From Picochlorum sp. 'celeri' (Eukaryota > Chlorophyta > Trebouxiophyceae), in the NCBI GenBank assembly GCA_010909725.1, contig JAACMV010000003.1, positions 806,001-870,000 on the forward strand: a stretch of DNA of 64,000 nt, read 5' to 3'. The notes below the pieces were generated by a model. It saw only the letters and a list, made by a program, of their open reading frames with translations, searched no databases and was not told where the DNA came from. Within the stretch, counting starts at the first letter, position 1. Every line of letters begins with the position of its first letter. The position numbers and the translations under genes are program-made. Shown one piece after another: positions 43,214-53,303 of the stretch.

Positions 43214-44497
43214 ATGAATTTTTTCTTGAATAGTTGCGTATTCAGTAGGGGTACAGGGTATCACAAGAAGTGGAATTGTGTCACGATGGGTGCTATGCAA
43301 CACGCCAACTCAAACACAATTTATCTCGACTACAACGCAACTACGCCAGTTCGGCAGGAAGCGATCGATAAAATGAGTCCATTTTTGTATCATTATGGAA
43401 ATCCAAGTTCCAGTCATGTCCTGGGGGATTTGCCAAAGCAAGCGCTGCGAGAAGCCCGACACGAGGTTGCTCAGGCTGTTGGAGTTTCGGCAGATGACAA
43501 CTCGATTTACTTCTGCTCGTGTGGAACAGAGGCTGATAACTGGGCAATCTGGTCGGCAATAAGTGGATATAGGAGGCGACATCCTGATCGTACGCCTCAT
43601 GTTGTGTCCTCTGTGATTGAGCATCCAGCTGTCTTGATACTTTTAGAGCAGTTGCATGGCCTCAAATTACTAGAGTATGACCTTGTGCCTGTGGATTCCG
43701 AAGGGTTTTTGGATTTGAGTGCGCTAGAATCTTCTATACGGGAAGAAACATGCCTTGTGACTGTTATGCATAGTAATAATGAGATAGGCACGATCCAAAG
43801 GTTTTCAGACATTTGCAGGATTGTGGGAAATTTTAATCACGTCTTGCTGCATTCGGATATGGCACAGTCAATTGGCAGGGCACCGATTAATCTATCTGAT
43901 ATGCGTATTGACATGTGTACAATAGTTGCACATAAATTTGGTGGTCCGAAAGGGGTTGCTGCATTGTATTGTCGTCCTGGCACAGAGCTCCATCCTTTTC
44001 TTGGAGGTGGTGGCCAGGAACAGGGGATGCGATCAGGGACAGAGAATGTCTTGCTTGCTGTGGGCATGGGTGAAGCCATCCGATGCGCTTGCAAAGATGT
44101 TGAAAGCAGTATACAGGATATGAGAGGCAAGAGAGATGTATTGTTTGAGTTGCTGAATGAAAAGCTTTTGGACAGATTGAATAGGCAAGGTTTGTTAAAG
44201 GTTCATGGGCCCAAAGATGACGAGTATCGGTTGCCAAACACGTTAAGTTTCGGCATCAAAGGTATTGATTCCCGGATAGTAATTCAATCGTTGCGAGAAA
44301 AGGTGGCGATGTCGTCAGGATCTGCGTGTCATAGCGGCTCTGCATCTGGTGGTGGTGTCTTGAATGCAGTTGGCTGCCCCATTGAGTATCAGATGGGGAC
44401 ATTCAGGCTTAGCGTGGGGCATTATTCCACACGTAAGGAAATAGAAAATGCTGCTGAGCTGATTGTGGATGCTATTGAAGCTGAATTAAATAAGTAA
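43214..44497 (+). CDS. NifS-like cysteine desulfurase / selenocysteine lyase
   Basis: 427 residues, single exon. PLP enzyme releasing sulfur from cysteine or selenium from selenocysteine. The core starts IYLDYNATTPVRQEAIDKM. The PLP Lys is in VAHKFGGPKG, the cofactor His in FCSCGTEADNW/SSVIEHPAV, and GGGQEQGMRSGTEN follows. The catalytic Cys loop reads SSGSACHSGS with the short-loop spacing. ALYCRPGTELHPF and the ACHS loop resemble eukaryotic selenocysteine lyase as much as NFS1, so substrate is uncertain. About 35 residues before the core contain Arg, Lys, Ser and Cys and might be an organelle leader. Divergent from ITPK4 over 163 bp; convergent with the ENTH-ArfGAP gene over 26 bp. Confidence 0.88.
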   Translation: MNFFLNSCVFSRGTGYHKKWNCVTMGAMQHANSNTIYLDYNATTPVRQEAIDKMSPFLYHYGNPSSSHVLGDLPKQALREARHEVAQAVGVSADDNSIYFCSCGTEADNWAIWSAISGYRRRHPDRTPHVVSSVIEHPAVLILLEQLHGLKLLEYDLVPVDSEGFLDLSALESSIREETCLVTVMHSNNEIGTIQRFSDICRIVGNFNHVLLHSDMAQSIGRAPINLSDMRIDMCTIVAHKFGGPKGVAALYCRPGTELHPFLGGGGQEQGMRSGTENVLLAVGMGEAIRCACKDVESSIQDMRGKRDVLFELLNEKLLDRLNRQGLLKVHGPKDDEYRLPNTLSFGIKGIDSRIVIQSLREKVAMSSGSACHSGSASGGGVLNAVGCPIEYQMGTFRLSVGHYSTRKEIENAAELIVDAIEAELNK

Positions 44498-44523
44498 CAA
44501 AAACTAGTCATGTAAATAGTAGG

Positions 44524-46707
44524 TCATGTCTTCTGTCTCATGGGGTTCAAGCCAGCATCCTTCTTGTGGATGGTTTCCAGTTTTGGTGACACTGACGCAA
44601 TACCTGAAGATAGGTCGAATTCATGTAGCATGTTTAGCATGTAATCTTCCGCCTTTTTCTCGTGCGGCTTGCTAGAGGCTGGCTTCAGAATGGGACTGAT
44701 GGGTGAGGCCTTTTTTGCAGCACTATGCTGGTCTTTTGGCCCAATGCCAAGATACGCAAGGGTGTCAGCAACATCATTTGTGTCAGTAACATTGGACGCC
44801 GTGGTGAATTGAGCTGGAATATTATTGAAACCCTTTTCAAAATCAGCACCAGGCCCTTGAGATAACAACGGAACGGATGTAGCAGAGCTGCTTCCATCAT
44901 CAAGCGATGGAGCCCAGAATGGTTTGTACGCATTCTTTTTGGATGAAGGAGACGTGATGTTATTATGATCATGATCGACTTTTTCTTGCTCTTTTGATTG
45001 TTCCTCAGCTTCCTCGGCATCTTTGAACGCCGCTGCCATGTCCCATTGAGGTGGGTTGACATCCTCAGCAGGGTCTCTGAATAATTCCTCTAGAGGATCA
45101 AGTACAACTTGTTTCGTATCCTCTGCGACTGAACATGGCATTGCAGCATCATCATCCATCAGACTGATCAGATTTGCCTCCTCGGGTTCATCTGCGTGCT
45201 CTTGTGTCTCCATGATAGCGTCTTCCCTCTCTCTCGCCGCCAATGCCTCAGCAGCTGCTGCCAACTGTTGCTCACTCATCGCTTGCTCCAGTATGCCAAT
45301 CATCTCTGGAGACATCAGCCCTTGGTCTTCTGGTGGCCATTCTATATCATTGCAGATATACTTCTTCTCCACGTACTTGTCCTTTATAAAATGATCCAAT
45401 TCTCCAATGGTGTTGAACATGGGCTTTGATTCCAATGAATATTCCCAGTACTTGTTTGCTTGGACATTACCTCCACAGCGAGCCATCAGCTCTAATTGAT
45501 TATAATGCCATGAATCAAGGGAGCACGACCGCACTTGGCTCACATGGACACCTAAACTCCTGTGCAGTCCAGCACAGCGCAAACACAAAAACACACCCAG
45601 GTTTATAGATGCCCAGGTTGGTCGTGCACCAGGGCCAGATAATCCACAATCAGCACACACAGCATTCTCCTCTCTCTGCAAAAGCAATTTCAATGCTTTT
45701 ATATGTCTGGCATTATCTTCTGCACTGACACCTTTTGTCTCTCCAGCAGCAACAGGCTGCACAGCAGGATCATCCGCATCATCCTTTGCCTCTTCCTCTT
45801 TTGCATCTTCATCACCAGTTACCGATGTATCACAAGACACAGTATCATCTGTATTCGGAACCACCTTTCCAGCCATACGCAGTGACTGAAGTTCACCATT
45901 CTTCCTCAACGCAGCCACACGGTCTGGCTCAGATACAAGCAGGCGTATTGCCCTTGCTCTATGCCTCACATTCGCCCCAACATCTCTATGCTGCGCATCC
46001 GGAGTCACATACGTAAAGCTCTCCAACTGCTCCAACATCATCTTCATACTTTCCGATGAAACCCGCTGAACAGCCTCATCACTTCCTCGCTGCACAAGGA
46101 ATTCAAGCACAGACAAGGCTTTGTACACGTTTCTCCATTTCTCTGGTGGGCACCGTAGTCTCTCTTCCAACACAGAGAAAATGACGTGACAGTCATTTGG
46201 ACGAAACGATAATTGAGCTAATTCCACCAGCTCACCACCATGCGGACCCCTGCACGCAACATCACCATATCATATTTGTAAACTTGTAAATCCTAAAAGA
46301 CACGTGCATACTACGTACCATGGCTTATTCCTCGTGGCCGCTCTCACTTTCCGTTCCGTCTTCGAGTATGGTTTAAACGCCCTACATACATAAATGTCAT
46401 GAAAACTGAATCCCAGCAAGAGAAGATCTACGCCCACGTACCTTCCATGCTTGACAGCAGTTTTGTAATCCCTCACAGCATGCATGGTCCTGGTCATAAT
46501 ACTCTCATTCGCCTTGTGGGTCAAAGGCACCTGGCAGATACCATTACTTGAATGTGCAACAGAACTGGTCGTCACACCCGCATGGGAAGAAGAGTAAAAT
46601 GTCGGATTCTGCTGCAAGGATGAGGATCCACCACCACCACTCTGTTGACTACCTTCCCCACCACCTTGTGTTGCCGTGTGAGCATGCGACACAATATGGC
46701 CATCCAT
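44524..46707 (-). CDS. ENTH-ArfGAP fusion protein (three exons)
   Basis: Exons 46707-46442, 46381-46319 and 46249-44524 (introns 60 and 69 bp, both phase 2) give 684 residues. Residues about 65-225 form an ENTH domain: TRTMHAVRDYKTAVKHGRAF, the junction-restored NKPWGPHGGELVELAQLSF, WRNVYKALSVLEFLVQRGS and DVGANVRHRARAIRLL, as in epsins. Residues about 275-400 are an ArfGAP domain with the C-x2-C zinc pattern (CADCGLSG ... CLRCAGLHRSLGVHVSQVRS) and its arginine finger. The tail (about 430-684) is acidic and disordered with clathrin/adaptor-like short motifs (DPLEELF, PLLSQ). Membrane bending or cargo binding and Arf GTP hydrolysis would thus be in one protein. Each domain is certain; the fusion is read through one continuous exon. 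Confidence 0.9.
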
Positions 46708-47128
46708 ATCTGTGCTAAAAATCTATTTCGGAATCTATTTGAGTCGTCAAAGACAAAAGAGCTATGAGAAAAGAAGCCAAGAATACCAGAAGAATGATCC
46801 CAAACACGTTTTCAGTGCCTTCCAGACAAACACCTCCCAAAGTAGTGTCGTTGCCTTGCCCTAAAGATAGATTCACGAGTTATTATGAAATAATTAGTAC
46901 GAAGACAATTCCTTTCCGACTGTATCACTCGTATCTGTCATTTCAAATGCATGACGGAACATTTTAAATTCCCGAGGTCGGAATTAAATATACTTCATCG
47001 GGAAACAACGACACATTTGGTGATTGTTCACCAAACGTTGCAGAATTTTTTTTTAAATGCCATGTCCATGTCCTGGATAATCCGATCCTGGATCATGTGA
47101 TGGTGCGCCAGCAGACAATATAGCGACG
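46708..47128. promoter_or_regulatory. Divergent intergenic region, ENTH-ArfGAP / EF-hand
   Basis: 421 bp. Short plus-strand frame 46764-46967 without recognisable content; an oligo-T run (9 T) near 47047. Presumed promoters. Confidence 0.3.
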
Positions 47129-47827
47129 ATGGACAAGGGCTGGGATAGTAGCAAGGGCCAATTTAAACGATCGAAATCATCCCATGAATATATAGAAGAA
47201 GAGTTTCGTAGATTAGCAAGAAAAGGACGGAACCATTTGGTCCTGCAGGAGGTGCTGAGTTTTCGAACGACTGGTTTGACCCTGCCAGTGGACGTTTGGC
47301 ACCTTGGTGTGCTGTGGGTGCTGGATAAAAACCACGATGGTAAGATTACGCTGGAGGAACTGTACGATTTGGAAGACTTTTGTAGGGAAAAGGGGTCAAA
47401 GTATCCATCATATGAGCAGGAAGCTAATGTGAAGGCACTGTGTACAATACGGCTGTGGAAGGACGTGGGGATGACGCCTGATGGCAAGGACATGTTTACG
47501 AATTGGATTGCAACTTTACTGATAGAGAATAGTTCGGAGCGACGACGGTTTTGGAGATATGGGGCGCATCAATATATTCATGTGTATACAATAGAGACAC
47601 TGCATCAATTTCTTCGAATACAGGAGGTGCTTGGTATAGGGTTTCAGTCGTTTGTGGATGTATTGCAGCGTGTGGCAGAGGAACAGAAATTGATGGATTT
47701 GAACGATGAAGAGCAGGATGACTGGGTGCCATTGAGTGTGGTGAAGGAGTTTATTGGGAGTACCTATTTTGGAGCAGCAAAGCTCATGTCTGATATATTT
47801 CCAGAAATCCATGACGTTTCAATTTAA
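47129..47827 (+). CDS. EF-hand protein resembling a plant family
   Basis: 232 residues, single exon. One canonical EF-hand loop, DKNHDGKITLEEL (about residues 69-81), with all calcium ligands. The surrounding architecture (SSHEYIEEEFRRLARKGRN at the start, then IGFQSFVDVLQRVAEEQKLM and DDWVPLSVVKEFI at the end) recalls an uncharacterised plant EF-hand family of similar length, by memory rather than search. Probably a cytosolic calcium sensor. Function unknown. Confidence 0.7.
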   Translation: MDKGWDSSKGQFKRSKSSHEYIEEEFRRLARKGRNHLVLQEVLSFRTTGLTLPVDVWHLGVLWVLDKNHDGKITLEELYDLEDFCREKGSKYPSYEQEANVKALCTIRLWKDVGMTPDGKDMFTNWIATLLIENSSERRRFWRYGAHQYIHVYTIETLHQFLRIQEVLGIGFQSFVDVLQRVAEEQKLMDLNDEEQDDWVPLSVVKEFIGSTYFGAAKLMSDIFPEIHDVSI

Positions 47828-47869
47828 CCTAATACTCTATTTGTCATATTGAATCGACAATTATGAAAT

Positions 47870-48559
47870 TTAAATCATTGGAAAACCTTCTGCTTCCCAA
47901 GCTTTTACACCACCCTCCAAGTGCATCACTCTGTCAGCAGGCATGGCATCATTGTACAAAAGTCTCCAGCACGCCTTTAATGAACGAGAAACTTTTCCAG
48001 CTGGGAATGTGGTTGTTGGGGTGAGGGTGCCGCCCTGAGTGCACGCAAGAATAACCTTTTGGTCACCTGCAATTTCCTGAATGAGATCAGGGAACTCTGG
48101 ATTGGCCTCTGTAGGTGTCACACCGTTGAATTTCATCACAGCAAACTTGAGCATACTTGTAACACCGCCGCCCTGCTGATCCATGTTGATGATTCTAAAG
48201 GCAGGTGCGTTGACTGCAGGCTCTGGTCTGGATTCCTCATGAGTCTCCTTTGGTCTGACATCAACGAGCAATGCTTCTCCAGATTCGATCATTTCCATGA
48301 CTTGCCGAGGTGGAATAGATTTGATATTGTATTTCTGGGTCAGTTCGTATTGGATTCCTTCCCAAGCTGGGTATTTCACAAGGTACTCTGAGGATTCCTG
48401 TATACCCGGGCTGCTTTTCATCGCTACTGGCGACAGCACCGCTGTTCCCCTCCTAAAGTGATACAAATTTATCTTTCTACCAGCGGAATGGAAAGGCGTG
48501 GCGCTCCTCTGGCTCACTGCGCCAGAGTTTCTGTTGCTAGTGCATCTGAGAGACTGCAT
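47870..48559 (-). CDS. Plastid-type rhodanese-domain protein
   Basis: 229 residues from the ATG at 48559; an upstream in-frame GTG is unlikely. The first about 50 residues are Ser/Arg-rich without acids (SLRCTSNRNSGAVSQRSATP), a typical transit peptide. The rhodanese domain has LLVDVRPKETHEESRPEPAV and the active-site loop ILACTQGGTLTPT with Cys, ending VMHLEGGVKAWEAEGFPM. Plant thylakoid or stromal rhodanese proteins have the same layout. Sulfur transfer or a non-enzymatic docking role are both possible. Confidence 0.85.
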   Translation of the reverse strand: MQSLRCTSNRNSGAVSQRSATPFHSAGRKINLYHFRRGTAVLSPVAMKSSPGIQESSEYLVKYPAWEGIQYELTQKYNIKSIPPRQVMEMIESGEALLVDVRPKETHEESRPEPAVNAPAFRIINMDQQGGGVTSMLKFAVMKFNGVTPTEANPEFPDLIQEIAGDQKVILACTQGGTLTPTTTFPAGKVSRSLKACWRLLYNDAMPADRVMHLEGGVKAWEAEGFPMI

Positions 48560-48763
48560 CGTCACTGTTGGCAGTAGCGGCACTGAATGCTATAAAAATT
48601 TTGACAAAATTCCCAATTTAATATTGGGTTGGTTGGGTCCCCTTTCAGACTTGACTCAACCAAAGGCTCGCAAGAACAACATCACAATCTCATCTGGATC
48701 AGATTTTTTCTAATCCGATCTCGACGGAATAAAATATACCCATCAATCTGCAGGGTATTCCTC

Positions 48764-51114
48764 TCACAAGACGTGCTTCTTGTACTCACCAAGCGCCCAT
48801 ATGGGAAAGATATTTCTATAATTTGCATATGTGATGGAGCAGTTTCTGTTGAACACACCACTGATGTGTTGTTGAGGCCAGTCACCATTCTTCTGTTGCA
48901 TCTGTATCAAAAATGCAGCTGCCTTGTCCAAGGGTTTCCTGTCAATCTCGTGATATTTTGCAGCAATCAGACCTAGTAAAGCCCATCCGGTGTTGACAAC
49001 GTGTGACTCTCCGTTGGGAAGAGGCGAGTAGACCTTGTCCTGGCAGGATAGATAACTTTCACCCCATCCTCCGTTTGCCTCTTGCTTGGAGATGAGGAAA
49101 TCGCATGCCCTTCGAGCAGCGCTCCCTTTCTGATGCGCTGTTTCTGCCACCGCAGCCAAAGCCTCTAGGCCAAACCATGTTCCGTATGTGAAGCATACAC
49201 CCCATGAGCCATACCAGGATCCATCTGGCTTTTGAATGCTTTTGATGAATGAGATGCCTCGGTCTATGGAATTTTGAATTTCTATTGAACGGTGTCCCGA
49301 ATAATTTTTAGCAAAAGCAGTCATCGCAGTAATGCAGGCTGATGTGCATTCCACATAGCAGTAATCAATAACAATATCTCCAAATGTTTCTGATGGGTTG
49401 ATAAGCTCCAGTACTGCGAACGACCTCGTATTTCGTACGTTGCCCATCCACCATCACTGTTTTGATATGATAATATCACATCGAGACAATCGTTGAGTCT
49501 GTGCAGAGGAAGTGGATCCCAATTCACGACATGCTCAAGTTCTTTCAATGCCATGGCTGCCTTGAGACCTTCCGATGTGCAATCAGAGATGGGCCATCCG
49601 TGATCTCGTGTACTGAAAGGCCATGCGCCCTTACTAATATGGCGATAGTATTTCGATAGTGGTGGCTGAGCTTCCTCGATCACCTGAGTAGATTCAATAT
49701 AGTTGCCAGCCTTTTTCAAACAATCCTTAAACTCGGCACTCAACCCAGTGGATGCAATCGCCTGGACTGCGAACGATGTATCCCACAACTGTGATCCATT
49801 ATATCCTTGCATTTTCATACCATCTTCGGCTACCCAAAGATAATCCTGAAGCCTTGGAATATGCCTCCGGAACTCTTCAGAAGAAGGATCCTCAAACCAG
49901 CAACACAGCATATTGAGTACCTTGTTCACGGGGCCAATGTCAACGTATCTCGTATTTTCATCCTCATAGTGGATATGAACCATTGTTTCTTTCAATGCCT
50001 TTTTACGCAGCCATGAGCCCAGGAGAAGCGGCTCAGCTTTTGACAGTGTCCACCAGAGTACATCTTGAATCCACGGATGGGGATAGTACAAATCTTCCTT
50101 GGCGACAAGGTTTCTCGCAGCATCCCAGTCAATAGAATCATATGGACACGGATATAATTCCTCTTTCAAACTTTTTGTCAAATCTGTTGGCTTGCATGTT
50201 CCACGAATACCATAAATGTAACTCATTGGAAGATAGACCATTCTGCAGTGACACCAAAACCTTCCTGGATGCAGCCATCCAATCCCCGTCCAGCTACTGT
50301 ACGGCAGCAACCACATCTCAGGAGGCATTGGATTCAACCCTTCCCATTCATAGACACCCAGCACGGCCAACCAAAACTTGCCCCAGCTCGTAATGGAATG
50401 TGCACCACCCCCGTGCATGCCTCCAAGCTCGAGCAGCGACACACACGTCATCATCCATGGGTACCCCCAATATACGAAGCGCAACATATGATAAAACGGT
50501 ACCAAACATAGTCGAGTTTCCTTCAATATGTAAACCATATCCCCCATCCTGATTCTGATGATTGAACAATACCTCCTCATCTCTGCCTGGTGCTCCTTGC
50601 TCAAGGCAGTTGACATTGTCCCAGTCACATAACACGTGATAATCAGCCCAGGCATGAGAAACATGGGTCCTCCATAGTCCCCTGGCCAGTGCCCATCATC
50701 ATCTTGCAATGTCTCATAGAATGAAATGGCATTCCTCAGGGAATCTGCCACCACTGAAGTGTCAGGCACGTGTCCACTATCTTGCAACCCACTGGTGTCA
50801 ACATCAAACGGCCCTACCCTTCTTTTATCTTTATTCTGATACCTACAGTATATCAAAAGTATGGAGAATCGGGTGATTCCAGGCAATAAGACCAACCCAA
50901 GAAATGTCGCCGCGTACCTCAGTAATTCGTCGCTGCTGTGCTTCTGAACATGCCGATTCTTTGTAAAAGCCTCTCGTAGTGCTTCAATACGTTCACGATC
51001 TTCTTTGGAACCGGAATCTGGCTCATATACCCACGTCTGTCGACCAATATTCCCGTTCAAACTGTGCAACAGTGGGTGACCGTCAGAGTCCCAAGCAGAC
51101 TTGAACTTCCACAT
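48764..51114 (-). CDS. CAS: Oxidosqualene cyclase, cycloartenol-synthase type, with three single-base frameshifts
   Basis: Exon 1 (51114-50918) and the remainder from 50842 join across a 75 bp phase 2 intron, restoring [15 protein letters not shown]. Protein motifs match plant cyclases: [58 protein letters not shown] (catalytic Asp) and the QW repeats. The frame breaks three times: near 50567 (one base missing in a T run), near 50410 (one extra base in a C/G run) and near 49432 (one base missing in an A/T run). Correcting these would give a full-length protein ending [10 protein letters not shown]. Ile two residues before the catalytic Asp favours cycloartenol over lanosterol. The DCTAE motif is DCTSE. 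Could be sequencing error or early decay. Confidence 0.85.
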
Positions 51115-51320
51115 ATCTCTCTTTAAGTATTACGTGTCGATGATAATAAAATATTCATGAAAATTCTTAAACATTAGGTGGTCGTCGATCCAATAAGAGC
51201 CACAATCCACTGCAATCATCTGCTTCTTCATTGGTCATGACTGCCAAGAAGTGCAAACCTTGGACATTCCTGCTTCACTGTTCCCATGCACGTGCTTCTT
51301 CTGTGGCCTCCTGCGTTCTA

Positions 51321-52185
51321 TTATACGCACCCATACTTCCATCTCTCATTGACGCCAGTCTCCAAAACCAAAAACGCTCTCTCCGTGTCAGCGACCACAG
51401 CAGCCAATTCCAACCCATTGGTCCATGCTGCCAAGGGATTGGCTCTGCGACTGTACACAGCGACTCCAGGGATGAGCGTGTCATCATCAACATCGAGGCC
51501 CAGGGATGCGATATCTAGTGTACTCCCAAATGCATTTCCTTCAAGGGACTTCGTTGAATTCTCCTTTAAGCGCTCCGAGCGGGGAGCTGTACAAATGACC
51601 ATGATTCTCCACGAAGAGCATCAGGGAGCTCCTCAGGAGCTCCCATGTTCAACGTGAACAATGTAGACGCCTTTTCTGAATAATTTGGATGCTTGGAGTA
51701 TACATTCTCAAGACGATCTTCCAGCGTGGCAATCAATGCGAAGCATCTTCTACTCGGCACTGGCTGGGATACCAGCATCTGTCAGTGCTCTGGAAATGAT
51801 TGTCTGCATCTGAGACCGAAAGAAGAGAGCCTTCTCTGGACCGCACAGCTCCTTCTTGGGCTAGAACACTCTCCACAGCTTTCTTCAACTGCACATCGCA
51901 TATGAATGATAGGTATTTATGTATGTGGAATGTATATATTCCGGTCAATGAAGAAGAGAAGAGAAAAAAGCACACACACACACACCTCTGTGCTGTTGAT
52001 TTTGTTGTTGGGAAAGAACTGAGAATACTCGAACGATCGATCAGGATCGCAGATCAGCAACTCCCATACTTTTTTACCTCGTTCATCAACAATTGGTCTA
52101 GAGCAAAAATCCAGCTCCCAGACGGAGCTCGTGGGCACTCCCTTTTGTGTGGCTTCTTGGCTAAGAACATCATCTGTTTTTTGCA
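51321..52185 (-). CDS. TAB2: TAB2 homologue (photosystem I mRNA translation factor), frameshifted
   Basis: In Chlamydomonas Tab2 and Arabidopsis ATAB2 this protein promotes translation of plastid psaB. First recognisable exon ends at 51986 ([20 protein letters not shown], then VWELLICD); it joins across a 97 bp intron to [13 protein letters not shown] at 51888. Further blocks lie in shifting frames: [12 protein letters not shown] (about 51790-51825), [20 protein letters not shown] to [16 protein letters not shown] (51775-51570), then [20 protein letters not shown] and LETGVNERW to a stop near 51324. Changes of frame are needed near 51830, near 51762 and near 51573. No ATG is visible for the first exon, so a transit-peptide exon lies further upstream or is damaged. 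The order of blocks is complete, so it is not a fragment. Confidence 0.75.
51624..51644. repeat. 21 bp near-perfect palindrome
   Basis: GGGAGCTCCT-C-AGGAGCTCCC: ten-base arms are exact reverse complements around one central base. Lies in the TAB2 coding part encoding ELPDALRG. Confidence 0.85.
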
Positions 52186-52189
52186 CTCT

Positions 52190-53303
52190 GTGCCATAATA
52201 CAGCGCGTATTCCTTTGCACAGTGGTATGAGAGATTATATCACTTCTATAAATACCCTGATCAGTCACAATGTCCCTCTGGATACAAGGACGTGGAAAGA
52301 TATGTTGGACATGTCCAACCCCGCTCTTCTTCCACATTGTGGCGACTGCGAGCACTCAATGCAGCCCTGCAATGCTTTACCATTTTTGAATCAATTAATA
52401 TGTGTATCACAGATTTTAAATAATGTAAGCAGTTGCCTGGGCAGATGGTGCACAAAATCAGAGGTCTGCCAATCAACACACATCTCAGATGTGTGCAGCC
52501 TGGACACCTACTGATGCCGGGAGATTCCCGCAGGCAGTAGTTGTATACGAACTGATTTGATCGCCAATCGCTTCGCTTATTCAAAGCACATGGATGCCAA
52601 CTGTCTGTCCAGCGTATCATTGGGAAAGACTGATGTAATTGAAACTGATCATGCCCTTTTTTTTATTTTCTATTCTGTGCATCAGCCAACAGAAAGACTA
52701 GACTCCCATATTTCCAGGTCTGTCTGAATAGAGCTAGCATTTGAATCTCATTAGAGGAGAAGAAGATCTTTCAGATGTATGGATTTGTCTTCTAGCCCAG
52801 GCATGTACATGTAAAACAACAGACATCTGGTTTGGCCAGCCATGGCGTCTCTCCTGGTGAGACCAAACATAGCTACGTGATAGGTCCGCGTGAACAAGAA
52901 ATCCCAGAAGGGAACACACCCACGCCAAATATCTTTGAGCAAAGCCTCTCGAAACTATATGTATGTGTGGCACCCCCATCTCCTGGGGGGCAGGACTGGA
53001 ATGTGCTGGACTCATCCCATGTGACCCCCGTTGCAGGTTGATGATGGTTGTACTCTGCTCAAGACATGGCTCACATACTTGATGAAACCATGACTAGATT
53101 CCCCTGGTTCATTGTTTACAGCATATGGAGCATTCACGGCGAGTCGAAAGAGCCCATGAGGAATCTCTAGAATCTTCTAGAATTCCAGACACAAGGTCGC
53201 TCGAGACCACCTCCCATCCAATAATACTTTGACCGAGCGTTATAACAGAATCACGACATCGCATCAGCTTGTAGTAGATATAGATCTACATAGGTATACT
53301 ACT
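52190..53303. other. Long intergenic stretch between TAB2 and the amine oxidase
   Basis: About 1.1 kb, the largest gene-free stretch in the window. Several short frames on both strands, none with an identifiable domain. It should contain the TAB2 promoter and any missing TAB2 transit-peptide exon, and the amine oxidase promoter. No tRNA or transposon features seen. Confidence 0.35.
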
